Below the pieces are notes generated by a model. The model searched no databases. It was given only the letters and a program-made list of their open reading frames with translations, and had not been told where the DNA came from. Made by a program: the position numbers and the translations under genes. DNA of 64,000 nucleotides, from NCBI GenBank assembly GCA_013289985.1, contig JABCYW010000010.1, positions 1 through 64,000 on the forward strand, written 5' to 3'. Position 1 is the stretch's first letter, and each line of letters starts with the position of its first letter. Shown here in pieces: positions 1-7,696 of this stretch. The stretch comes from Betaproteobacteria bacterium (lineage in GTDB: Bacteria; Pseudomonadota; Gammaproteobacteria; Burkholderiales; Burkholderiaceae_C).

Positions 1-1410
1 GACACGCAGGACGCCGGCGCCGGCATCGTCGACGAGCACACCGCTCGCTTCATCGCCGAGAACAGCGCCAAGGCCGTGGAATGGCTGGTGGACAACGGCG
101 TGCCGTTCACGGCCGACGCCGACGGCCCGCTGGGCCTGCACCTCACGCGCGAGGGCGGCCACGCGGTGCGCCGCATCGCCCATGCGGCCGACGCCACGGG
201 CCGCGCGATCCACGAGTCGCTGCTCGCGCAGGCCCAGGCGCACGAACTGATCACGCTGCGCGAGCGCTGGATCGCGGTCGACCTGATCACCTCGCGCCAC
301 CTGAAGCGCGACGAGCTGCCGCGCGTCTACGGCGTCTACGCGCTCGACATCGACTCGCGCAAGGTGGAGACCATCGCCGCGTCGGCCGTCGTGCTCGCGA
401 CGGGCGGCGTGGGCAAGGTCTACCGCTACACGAGCAACCCCGACACCTCCACCGGCGACGGCATCGCGATGGCCTGGCGCGCGGGCTGCCGCGCGGCCAA
501 CATGGAGTTCATCCAGTTCCATCCCACCTGCCTGTACCACCCGCAGGAGCGCAGCTTCCTGATCACCGAGGCGCTGCGCGGCGAGGGTGGGTTGCTCAAG
601 CTGCCGGACGGAACCCGCTTCATGCCCGCGCACGACGAGCGCGCCGAGCTCGCGCCGCGCGACATCGTCGCCCGCGCGATCGACTTCGAGATGAAGAAGC
701 ACGGCATCGACCACGTGTGGCTCGACGCGACGCACCTGGGAGAGGACTTCCTCAAGGAGCACTTCCCCACGATCCACGCGCGCTGCCTGTCGCTGGGCAT
801 CGACATCGCGAAGCAGCCCATCCCCGTGGTGCCGGCCGCGCACTACACCTGCGGCGGCATGGTCACCGACCTGAGCGGCCGCTCGGACCTCCCCGGCCTG
901 TTCGGCGTGGGCGAGACCACCTACACGGGCCTGCACGGCGCCAATCGCCTGGCCAGCAACTCTCTGCTGGAATGCGTGGTCATCGGCCACACCTGCGCCG
1001 ACGCGATCCTGGCCGACGAGCCGCGGCCCGCGCCGGCGCTGCCCGAATGGGACGAGAGCCAGGTGGACGACGCCGACGAGCAGGTGGTCATCGCCCACAA
1101 CTGGGACGAGCTGCGCATGCTCATGTGGAACTACGTGGGCATCGTGCGCACCACCAAGCGCCTGGAGCGCGCGCTGCACCGCATCGAGCTGCTCAAGGCC
1201 GAGATCGACGAGTACTACGCCCACTTCCGCGTCACGCGCGACCTGCTGGAACTGCGCAACCTGGTCGTCTGCGCCGAGCTGATCGTGCGCTCCGCGCTGA
1301 ACCGCCACGAGAGCCGCGGCCTGCACTTCAGCCGCGACTTCCCGCGCACGCTGCCGGTGAGTTTCCCGACGGTGCTGACGCGGCCGGCGACGAGCCGGGC
1401 ACCGGGCTGA
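1..1410 (+). CDS. nadB: L-aspartate oxidase, C-terminal 469 residues (5' end outside window)
   Basis: The reading frame is open from the first base, so the start and the N-terminal FAD-binding glycine motif lie upstream. NadB oxidises L-aspartate to iminoaspartate with FAD, the first step of de novo NAD synthesis. Family blocks visible here are [20 protein letters not shown] and [16 protein letters not shown], followed by the helical C-terminal domain typical of the succinate dehydrogenase/fumarate reductase flavoprotein family. The length left fits a protein of about 530 residues. The next two steps, nadA and nadC, lie 3-5 kb downstream on the opposite strand, so the pathway is clustered but not one operon. 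A GTG start for the next gene follows 8 bases after the stop. Confidence 0.95.
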   Translation, partial: DTQDAGAGIVDEHTARFIAENSAKAVEWLVDNGVPFTADADGPLGLHLTREGGHAVRRIAHAADATGRAIHESLLAQAQAHELITLRERWIAVDLITSRHLKRDELPRVYGVYALDIDSRKVETIAASAVVLATGGVGKVYRYTSNPDTSTGDGIAMAWRAGCRAANMEFIQFHPTCLYHPQERSFLITEALRGEGGLLKLPDGTRFMPAHDERAELAPRDIVARAIDFEMKKHGIDHVWLDATHLGEDFLKEHFPTIHARCLSLGIDIAKQPIPVVPAAHYTCGGMVTDLSGRSDLPGLFGVGETTYTGLHGANRLASNSLLECVVIGHTCADAILADEPRPAPALPEWDESQVDDADEQVVIAHNWDELRMLMWNYVGIVRTTKRLERALHRIELLKAEIDEYYAHFRVTRDLLELRNLVVCAELIVRSALNRHESRGLHFSRDFPRTLPVSFPTVLTRPATSRAPG

Positions 1411-1418
1411 GCGGGCGC

Positions 1419-2294
1419 GTGAGACGCCGCACGCTTGGCGCGGCAACGGGGGCCGGCCTCCTGCTGGCCGGCACCGGCGGGGCGCTCGTGCTCGGAGACG
1501 CCATGACGCGTCCGGCGCTTCGCGCGGCCGGTGAGCCTCCGCCGGAATTGCCGGCGCAGGCCGCGCGCATCCCCATCCCGACCGGATCGTTCGTCGCGGG
1601 CTGGTTCACGCCGGGCCAGGCCGGACGCGGGGCCGTGCTGCTGCTTCACGGGGTGCGCGGCAGCCGGCACGCGATGGTGGCGCGCGCGTTGTTCCTGCAC
1701 CGCATGGGCATCGCCACGCTCGCGATCGACCTGCCCGCCCACGGCGAGAGCCCCGCGCCTCGCATCACCTTCGGCGCCAACGAGTCGCATGGCGCGGCGG
1801 CCGCGCTGGCCTGGCTGGCACAGCGCTGTCCGGGCGAGCGCATCGGCGCGATCGGCGTGTCGCTGGGCGCAGCCTCCCTGGTGCTCGCGCGGCCCGATCC
1901 CGCACCGGCGGCCGTCGTCCTGGAGTCCATGTACCCGACGATCGAGGAAGCGGTGGCCGACCGGCTCGCGGCGCACCTGTGCGCGCCCGCGGCGATGCTG
2001 GCGCCGGCGTTGCTGTGGCAGATGCCGTGGCGCCTGGGGGTTTCCACGGCGCAACTGCGTCCCATCGACCAACTGTCCGCCCTGCGCTCGCCACTGGTGA
2101 TCGCCGCGGGCGCCGTCGATCGCCATACGACACTGGCCGAGACCGAGCGCCTCTACGCGGCCGCGGGCGCGGCCGACAAGACGCTCTGGATCGTGCCGGG
2201 GGCGGCGCATGTGGACCTGTATGCCTTCGCCTGTCCGGACTACGAGCAGCGCGTGGGCGGCTTCCTGCAGGCCAGGCTGCGCTCGGCCAGCTGA
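1419..2294 (+). CDS. alpha/beta hydrolase with N-terminal membrane anchor or signal
   Basis: A 291-residue serine hydrolase fold. The nucleophile is Ser148 in GVSLG, the likely acid Asp234 in GAVDRHT and the histidine His264 in GAAHVD; LLLHGVRG around residues 75-81 supplies the oxyanion region. I chose the GTG start at 1419 because it adds RRRTLGAATGAGLLLAGTGG, an arginine-led hydrophobic segment that looks like a signal or anchor (possibly Tat-like), only 8 bases after nadB. An ATG at 1503 would remove this segment. The substrate cannot be told from the sequence. It probably shares the nadB transcript, with no obvious link to NAD synthesis. Confidence 0.8.
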   Translation: MRRRTLGAATGAGLLLAGTGGALVLGDAMTRPALRAAGEPPPELPAQAARIPIPTGSFVAGWFTPGQAGRGAVLLLHGVRGSRHAMVARALFLHRMGIATLAIDLPAHGESPAPRITFGANESHGAAAALAWLAQRCPGERIGAIGVSLGAASLVLARPDPAPAAVVLESMYPTIEEAVADRLAAHLCAPAAMLAPALLWQMPWRLGVSTAQLRPIDQLSALRSPLVIAAGAVDRHTTLAETERLYAAAGAADKTLWIVPGAAHVDLYAFACPDYEQRVGGFLQARLRSAS

Positions 2295-2332
2295 GCGGGC
2301 TCCCGCGCGCGGGATGGCGAGTCAGCGCGCCG

Positions 2333-2617
2333 TCAGGCCCGCGCGCGCATCGCGTTTCGCGCCTGCACGAAGCCGAACGCGAACTCGACGGCCTCGGAGA
2401 TGGAGCGCTCGGTCTCCGTGCGCTCGCGATCGGTCTGGAAGAACGCGAAGTCGACGTCGTGGCGGATGTAGCGCGGGGGCAGGCGGTTCAGGGCCACGCA
2501 GGCGATATCGGCCAGCATGTCTGGGTTGGCCTGGATGTGCGGGAAGTGCTCGGCCATCTCCTGCACGCAGGTGAAGACGGCGTTCTCGTGGTTGTTGTGG
2601 ATCGAGGCGATGTCCAT
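2333..2617 (-). CDS. ComFB-domain protein (late competence ComFB family)
   Basis: A 94-residue cytosolic protein. The segment NHENAVFTCVQEM, followed by an Asp-Ile-Ala stretch and ALNRLPPRYIRHDVDFA, matches the ComFB family pattern (Asn-x-x-Glu near the N terminus, then the invariant Leu-Asn-x-Leu-Pro-Pro-x-Tyr). ComFB was first named in the Bacillus comF operon, and ComFB proteins in cyanobacteria and Bacillus have been reported as cyclic dinucleotide receptors; whether this one binds a nucleotide is inference. The paired cysteines of some members are not present as CxxC here (one Cys in the middle). It stands alone, downstream of the MFS gene on the same strand with a 101-bp gap, so it may have its own promoter. 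Confidence 0.75.
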   Translation of the reverse strand: MDIASIHNNHENAVFTCVQEMAEHFPHIQANPDMLADIACVALNRLPPRYIRHDVDFAFFQTDRERTETERSISEAVEFAFGFVQARNAMRARA

Positions 2618-2718
2618 GGTCGAGTCCGGAGGCGCCGGCGCGCCGGCAGCGATCTGCGCAGTGTGCCCCGCCGGCGGCGATCCGTGGGTCGCAAGAGTGC
2701 GACAAAGTGCCTCGGACC

Positions 2719-3966
2719 TCAGCCGGGCGCGCGCTCAGTGGCGGCGTAGGCCAGCGCGGCGGCTGGCAGGGCCGCGCCCAGCCACGCGGCACCGGGCCAG
2801 CCGGCCTGCGCGAAGGCCAGCCCCCCGAAGGCCGAGCCGAGTGCGCCACCCCCGAAGAACGTGGCCATGTACAGGCCGTTGAGGCGGCTGCGCACGTCGT
2901 CGCCGAGCGCGAAGATCGCGCGTTGCCCGACGACGAGGTTGGTGGTGACGCCGAAGTCGAGCACGATGCCCGCGGCCGTCAGCGCGGCCAGGCCCGTCGT
3001 GGAGCCGGCGGCGCCGACGCGGCTCAACGCGAAGGCGGCGATGGCGCAGCCCATCGCCAGGAAGGTGGCGACGCGCCCGTGGCCCGCGTCGGCGAGCCGG
3101 CCCGCGATCGGCGAGGCGATGGCGCCGGCCACGCCCGCCAGCGCGAACAGGGCGATGCCGGTCTGCGTGAGGCCGAACTCGCGCGCGAGGCGCAGCGGCG
3201 CCGTGGTCCAGAACACGCTGAAGGCGCCGAACATCGCGGCGTGGTACAGCGCGCGGCGGCGCAGCACGAGGCTGGTGCGCGCCAGATGGCCCATCGACGC
3301 CAGCAGCCGGCCGTAGGGCAGGGCGGCGGACGGGCGCCGCGGCGGCAGCGCCACGCCCAGCACGGCGCCGAGGATCACCATGGCCGCCGCCGACAGCCAG
3401 AAGACCAGGTGCCAGGACGCGGTCTGCGCGATGAAGCTGGCCACCGGGCGGGCCAGCATGATGCCCATCAGCAGGCCGCTCATCACGTTGCCGACCATAC
3501 GGCCACGGTGCTCGGGCGGGGCCAGGTGCGCCGCGTAGGGCACCAGCACCTGTGCGGCCACCGAGACGAGACCGATGGCCAGCACGGCGGCGAGAAAGGG
3601 CGCGGGCCGCGTGGACAGCGCCGCGCCCATCAGCGCCAGCGCGGCCAGCCCGATCAAGCCGCACACCAGCCGGCGCGTTTCGACGAGGTCGCCCAGCGGC
3701 ACGATGAACAGCAGGCCGATGCCGTAGCCGATCTGCGTGAGGGTCACGATCAGGCCGGTGGCGCCCGGCGACAGGCCCAGCGAGGCGCCGATCGGACCTG
3801 CCAGGGGCTGCGCGTAGTACAGGTTGGCCACGATGAGGCCGCAGGCGGCGGCCAGCAGCAGCGTGGTCGCCGTGGAGGCGCCGCGCGGGGCGGCTGCGGC
3901 GGTGGAGGCGGTGGAGGCGGTGGAGGCGGTGGAGGCGGTGGAGGCGGTGGAGGCGGTGGGGGTCAC
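2719..3966 (-). CDS. MFS transporter, DHA1-type efflux protein with Thr-Ala-Ser repeat N terminus
   Basis: A 415-residue protein with about 12 hydrophobic segments and the major facilitator layout, including GYGIGLLFIVPLGDLVETRR after the second helix (the family's loop 2-3 motif A). It is predicted to be an inner-membrane drug/proton antiporter or metabolite exporter; the substrate is unknown. The start is GTG at 3966, the only start before the first helix. Residues 4-21 are six copies of Thr-Ala-Ser encoded by a 9-bp tandem repeat. The tetR gene lies 49 bp upstream on the same strand, and an operator-like site (3981-4003) sits just before this start, so repression by that TetR protein is likely. 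Confidence 0.85.
   Translation of the reverse strand: MTPTASTASTASTASTASTASTAAAAPRGASTATTLLLAAACGLIVANLYYAQPLAGPIGASLGLSPGATGLIVTLTQIGYGIGLLFIVPLGDLVETRRLVCGLIGLAALALMGAALSTRPAPFLAAVLAIGLVSVAAQVLVPYAAHLAPPEHRGRMVGNVMSGLLMGIMLARPVASFIAQTASWHLVFWLSAAAMVILGAVLGVALPPRRPSAALPYGRLLASMGHLARTSLVLRRRALYHAAMFGAFSVFWTTAPLRLAREFGLTQTGIALFALAGVAGAIASPIAGRLADAGHGRVATFLAMGCAIAAFALSRVGAAGSTTGLAALTAAGIVLDFGVTTNLVVGQRAIFALGDDVRSRLNGLYMATFFGGGALGSAFGGLAFAQAGWPGAAWLGAALPAAALAYAATERAPG
3901..3954 (-). repeat. 9-bp tandem repeat (GGTGGAGGC on plus strand), six copies, inside the MFS gene
   Basis: Six exact copies of GGTGGAGGC, then a partial copy. Read on the minus strand the repeat encodes Thr-Ala-Ser six times near the N terminus of the MFS transporter. 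Because the unit is 9 bp, copy-number change keeps the frame and would only alter tail length. The G-rich plus strand could also form unusual secondary structure. On the plus strand the same bases give a meaningless poly-Gly frame. Confidence 0.95.
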
Positions 3967-3980
3967 GATGTCCGTCCGAA

Positions 3981-4003
3981 TTGGGAAATGAATATGTCCA
4001 AAA
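3981..4003. promoter_or_regulatory. second TetR-family operator-like site, upstream of the MFS gene
   Basis: On the minus strand this 23-bp site reads TTTTGGA, eight bases, TTTCCCAA. It aligns along its full length with the site at 4638-4660 in front of tetR: TTTTGGA is identical and TTTCC-x-AA is shared. It ends 15 bp before the GTG start of the transporter. Two matching imperfect palindromes in front of a repressor gene and its neighbouring transporter gene are the expected signature of a local TetR repressor. Confidence 0.65.
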
Positions 4004-4015
4004 TTGGCAAAATGA

Positions 4016-4630
4016 TCAGGCCAGTGTCTTCAGGGCGACGTCCACCAGGGCGAGCGTGTCCTTGCGGGTCGTGCCGGTCTTGCCCACGACGCGCATGCCC
4101 TGGATCACGCACAGGAGCAGCCGGCCGGTGACGGCGGGGTCGACGTGCGGCGGCACCGAGCCGTCGGCGATGCCCTCGCGCAGCAGCCCGGACAGCAGCG
4201 TCTCGTTGCGGCGCAGCGAGCCGGCCACCCAGCGGCCCAGCTCGGCGTCGAACGTGGCCAGCTCGGTGGCGCTGTTGATGACCAGGCAGCCGATGCGCCC
4301 GCGCTCGCCGTGCGAGGACTCGGCGTAGTGCAGCAGGGCCGCGCGGACGCGTTCCCGGCCCGTGCGCGCGGGTGCCAGCGCGGCCCGCAGCTCGGCGTCG
4401 CGCAACTCCTTGTAGTGCGTCAGCGCCGCCACGTAGAGGCCGCGCTTGTCCTTGAAGGCCTTGTAGAGGCTGCCGGAGGCCAGCCCCGTGGCCTCGGTCA
4501 GGTCGCCGATGGAGGTGGCGTGGTAGCCGCGCTCGCAGAACACGCGCACGGCCTTGTCCAGCGCGTCGGCGACATCGAACTCGCGCGGGCGACCGCGGGT
4601 CCGGGTGTCGGCGAGGGTGGATTCATGCAT
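4016..4630 (-). CDS. TetR-family transcriptional repressor
   Basis: A 204-residue regulator. The N-terminal DNA-binding domain covers about residues 15-65, with the recognition region TSIGDLTEATGLASGSLYKAF and the typical FxxRGYHATS start. The C-terminal ligand domain (AESSHGERGRIGCLVINSATEL) resembles that of repressors controlling efflux pumps or reductases. The effector is unknown. It lies upstream of the MFS gene on the same strand. An inverted repeat 8-30 bp before its own start indicates autoregulation, and a second copy precedes the transporter. The start is the ATG at 4630. Confidence 0.9.
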   Translation of the reverse strand: MHESTLADTRTRGRPREFDVADALDKAVRVFCERGYHATSIGDLTEATGLASGSLYKAFKDKRGLYVAALTHYKELRDAELRAALAPARTGRERVRAALLHYAESSHGERGRIGCLVINSATELATFDAELGRWVAGSLRRNETLLSGLLREGIADGSVPPHVDPAVTGRLLLCVIQGMRVVGKTGTTRKDTLALVDVALKTLA

Positions 4631-4637
4631 GCTGCCA

Positions 4638-4660
4638 TTTTGGAATGGATCGTTTCCAAA
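4638..4660. promoter_or_regulatory. TetR operator: 7-bp inverted repeat before tetR
   Basis: TTTGGAA and TTCCAAA form a perfect 7-bp inverted repeat separated by 8 bases, 22 bp in all, ending 8 bp upstream of the tetR ATG. This size and symmetry are typical of TetR-family operators. The site at 3981-4003 is a second, less perfect copy. Confidence 0.75.
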
Positions 4661-4673
4661 GTGGCGCGAAGGG

Positions 4674-5534
4674 TCAATCGAGCACCCGCATCGAGAAATC
4701 GGTGGCCACCACGTCCTTGGTCAGCTTGCCGATCGACACGCGGTCGACGCCGGTGGCCGCGATGTCGCGCAGTGCCGACAGCGTGACGCCGCCCGAGACC
4801 TCCAGCATCGCGCCGCCGGCGGCGATCTTCACGGCCGCGCGCATGTCGGCCAGCGTGAAGTTGTCCAGCAGCACGCTGGTGGCGCCGGCGGCCAGCGCCT
4901 CGCGCAGCTGGGCCAGCGACTCCACCTCGATCTGGATGTCCACGCCCGCGTTGAGCGCCAGCGCCTGGGCCATCACCTGATTGATGCCGCCGGCCGCGGC
5001 GATGTGGTTTTCCTTGATCAGGATGCCGTGCCACAGCGCCAGGCGCTGGTTGCGCCCGCCGCCCACGCGCACGGCGTACTTCTGCGCCTGGCGCAGCCCC
5101 GGCAGCGTCTTGCGGGTGTCGAGCACCGCGCAGCCGCGCGGGCTGGTGGCGGCGCCGTCGATGGCCTCCACGTGGCGGCGCGTGACGGTGGCCGTGCCCG
5201 ACAGCAGTTGCAGGAAGTTCAGGGCGGGCCGCTCGGCGCTGAGGAGGGCGCGCGCGTTGGCGTCGATGTGGCAGACGTCGGTGTCGGCGCTCATCGTGGC
5301 GCCTTCGCCGTACTTCCAGTCGATGCGGTTGGTGGGGTCGAGCGTGGACAGGCAGGAGCAGAACCAGTCGCGCCCGCACAGGATCGCGCTCTCGCGCACG
5401 CGCACCACCGCGCGCACGCGCTTGTCGGCGGGAATCAGCAGGCCGGTCCAGTCCTGTCGGCCCATGTCCTCGAACAGGGCGTCACGGACGTTGCGCGCGC
5501 GCGCCTCGGCCAGGGTCTCGTCGTGGTCGAACAT
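4674..5534 (-). CDS. nadC: nicotinate-nucleotide pyrophosphorylase (quinolinate phosphoribosyltransferase, carboxylating)
   Basis: A 286-residue cytosolic enzyme that condenses quinolinate with PRPP and releases CO2 to give nicotinate mononucleotide, the third step of de novo NAD synthesis. Diagnostic segments are LNFLQLLSGTAT, DTRKTLPGLR, KYAVRVGGGRNQR, KENHI, IEVE, LLDNF and EVSGGV, covering the PRPP and quinolinate sites. The ATG at 5534 is 54 bases after the nadA stop, so nadA and nadC are probably co-transcribed. Length and residues are normal for the family. Confidence 0.97.
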   Translation of the reverse strand: MFDHDETLAEARARNVRDALFEDMGRQDWTGLLIPADKRVRAVVRVRESAILCGRDWFCSCLSTLDPTNRIDWKYGEGATMSADTDVCHIDANARALLSAERPALNFLQLLSGTATVTRRHVEAIDGAATSPRGCAVLDTRKTLPGLRQAQKYAVRVGGGRNQRLALWHGILIKENHIAAAGGINQVMAQALALNAGVDIQIEVESLAQLREALAAGATSVLLDNFTLADMRAAVKIAAGGAMLEVSGGVTLSALRDIAATGVDRVSIGKLTKDVVATDFSMRVLD

Positions 5535-5588
5535 CGTTTGTCTCCGATGCCGGTGCGCGGGCGCGCGGCCCGGTCCGGCTTGTGGTGG

Positions 5589-6722
5589 TCATGCGGCCCC
5601 GATGCCCGGCACGAAGCCGGCGATGGGGTCGTTCTTGTCCTTCGCGGGCTTCGTGATCGCGGCGGGGTTGGCCGCGACGAAGTCCAGCATGCGCTGGATG
5701 CAGCCCAGCGCATCGGCGCGGGTGGGCTCGGCCACCTCGATGGCGCCGGTGCCGTTCTCCAGGCAGTCAATGAGGCCCTGCAGGCTGTTCATCGCCATCC
5801 ACGGGCAATGCGCGCAGCTCTTGCAGGTTGCCGAGTTGCCGGCCGTGGGCGCCTCGATCAGCGTCTTGCCCGGCGCCAGCTGGCGCATGCGGTGCAGGAT
5901 GCCGTTGTCGGTGGCGACGATGTATTCCTGCGCGCTGCCCTTGACGACGGCGTCCAGCATCTGCGAGGTGGAGCCGACGACGTCGGCCATCTGCACGACG
6001 CCCTTCGGCGACTCGGGGTGCACGAGGATCATCGCGTGCGGATGCCGTTCCTTGAGAAGCTCCAGCTCCAGGCCCTTGAACTCGTCGTGCACGATGCACG
6101 CGCCGTTCCACAGCAGCATGTCGGCGCCGGTCTCTTCCTGGATGTAGCGGCCCAGGTGGCGGTCGGGTGCCCACAGGATCTTCTTGCCCTGGGCCTTCAG
6201 GTGGTTGACCACGGCCAGCGCGCAGGAACTGGTCACCATCCAGTCGGCGCGCGCCTTCACGGCGGCGCTCGTGTTGGCGTAGACGACGACGGTGCGATCG
6301 GGATGGGCGTCGCAGAAGGCGGCGAAGTCCTCGGCCGGGCAGCCGAGATCGAGCGAGCAGGTGGCGTCGAGGTCGGGCATCAGGACGCGCTTGCCCGGCG
6401 ACAGGATCTTCGACGTCTCGCCCATGAAGCGCACGCCGGCCACCACCAGGGTCTGCTGCGGGGCGTTGCGGCCGAAGCGGGCCATCTCGAGGGAATCGGC
6501 GACGCAGCCGCCGGTCTCGAGGGCCAGGTCCTGCAGGTCGCCGTCCACGTAGTAGTGGGCGACCAGCGTCGCGTCGTGCTGCCGGAGCAGCTCCCTGGCG
6601 CGGGCCTTGAGGCGGGTTCGTTCGTCGGGGCCCGGGGTGGGCATCACCTTGGCCCAGGCGTTGGCGGTGCAGGTGGCGCCGGAGGCGTCCTGGAGGGAGT
6701 ATTCGTACGTGGCTTGTGTCAT
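5589..6722 (-). CDS. nadA: quinolinate synthase (4Fe-4S)
   Basis: A 377-residue enzyme that condenses iminoaspartate, the NadB product, with dihydroxyacetone phosphate to give quinolinate. It should carry an oxygen-sensitive [4Fe-4S] cluster. The likely cysteine ligands lie in [20 protein letters not shown] and [13 protein letters not shown], as in other NadA proteins. Also visible are [13 protein letters not shown] and [15 protein letters not shown]. It is first in a nadA-nadC unit. The start is ATG at 6722; a slightly long N-terminal tail ([12 protein letters not shown]) precedes the first domain. Confidence 0.97.
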   Translation of the reverse strand: MTQATYEYSLQDASGATCTANAWAKVMPTPGPDERTRLKARARELLRQHDATLVAHYYVDGDLQDLALETGGCVADSLEMARFGRNAPQQTLVVAGVRFMGETSKILSPGKRVLMPDLDATCSLDLGCPAEDFAAFCDAHPDRTVVVYANTSAAVKARADWMVTSSCALAVVNHLKAQGKKILWAPDRHLGRYIQEETGADMLLWNGACIVHDEFKGLELELLKERHPHAMILVHPESPKGVVQMADVVGSTSQMLDAVVKGSAQEYIVATDNGILHRMRQLAPGKTLIEAPTAGNSATCKSCAHCPWMAMNSLQGLIDCLENGTGAIEVAEPTRADALGCIQRMLDFVAANPAAITKPAKDKNDPIAGFVPGIGAA

Positions 6723-6791
6723 GGCTGCATCCGCCGGGAAGGCGGCATGCCATCGTAGCCCAAGGCAGGAACTACCTCGTTGCTCAGGGCC

Positions 6792-7508
6792 TCACCCGCC
6801 GATCCAGGCCTCGTAGAGCTGGTTCCAGACGTTGGTGACCGAGCGCGTGAGCGGGCGCGCGTACAGCAGGGTGGGCGGCACCGGCCAGTCGCGGCCCTCG
6901 ATGAGGTCTTCCAGGCCGCGGTGCTCCGCCGCCAGGTAGAACAGCCAGCGGGTGGAGGCCGCGAACGGCTGCAGCGCCAGGCGGTGCATCTCCTCGATGA
7001 GCGTCACCGCCTCGTGGCTGGCCATGGGGCCCACCAGCACGGAGCAGATCTGGGAATGCGACAGCAGCGCGCCGAAGATGGCGCGGCGGTCGACGGGCTT
7101 GGCGTCGCCATGCAGGCAGCGCACCAGGCGGTGCGGGCCGTTGCCGGCAGGCAACAGCGTCTCGTCGACGACGGCGCGGATCTGCAGGCCGCCGCGCGAG
7201 TGCACGCGCAGGCGATCGACCGGCGATCCGGTGGCGTCGGACAGCGTCTGCATCATGCCGTGCGCCCACACGCCGGCCGGATCGATGACCAGCATGGAGC
7301 TGACCTCGGGCGACGACGCGAGGTGGGCGTGCAGGGCCAGCGCGCCTTGCTCGCTCTCCGGCACTTCGACGGTGACGCCCAGCGCCCCGGCGGAGTCGAA
7401 CATCGACGCCGGGCCCGACCGTTCCTTGCTTGGCAGCACCAACGGCGCGAGCTGCGCCCGCAGCTTGCGCAGCGGAGCCGGGAAGGGGAGTACGGACGGA
7501 CGCGACAT
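6792..7508 (-). CDS. conserved hypothetical protein, unknown function
   Basis: A 238-residue protein without signal peptide or membrane helix. I do not recognise a family. The N terminus is MSRPSVLPFPAPLRKLRAQL; the middle has LHAHLASSPEVSSMLVIDPAG and a DRLRVHSRGGLQIRAVVDE segment; the end is rich in aromatic residues (SVTNVWNQLYEAWIGG). I chose the ATG at 7508 because upstream codons have no protein-like character. It is divergent from the ThDP enzyme gene at 7697 and convergent with nothing; the nadA start lies 69 bases beyond its stop. Its function is unknown. Confidence 0.65.
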   Translation of the reverse strand: MSRPSVLPFPAPLRKLRAQLAPLVLPSKERSGPASMFDSAGALGVTVEVPESEQGALALHAHLASSPEVSSMLVIDPAGVWAHGMMQTLSDATGSPVDRLRVHSRGGLQIRAVVDETLLPAGNGPHRLVRCLHGDAKPVDRRAIFGALLSHSQICSVLVGPMASHEAVTLIEEMHRLALQPFAASTRWLFYLAAEHRGLEDLIEGRDWPVPPTLLYARPLTRSVTNVWNQLYEAWIGG

Positions 7509-7696
7509 GAGGATGAGCTTACTCGGAGAGTGTTGGGCGGCTGAATTCAAGTTGTTTAAGGATGTGACTTCCTTGTCGCCGGCGCATTTTTCATTCTTGG
7601 GGGCGCTTTCCTCCGATGCGGCAACGGACGTACCCGCGGGCGGGTGCGGCGCCCGGCTACCATCGCGTCTCCCCAACGAATGCCACCGGTGCCGCC

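Noticed and set aside
2707-4131. Plus-strand frame encoding a long poly-Gly stretch
   Set aside because: The Gly run is the 9-bp repeat of the MFS gene read on the wrong strand; the rest is Arg/Gln-rich shadow sequence.
4554-6758. 734-codon open frame on the plus strand
   Set aside because: It is antisense to tetR, nadC and nadA, all with clear family motifs. It has no recognisable domain.
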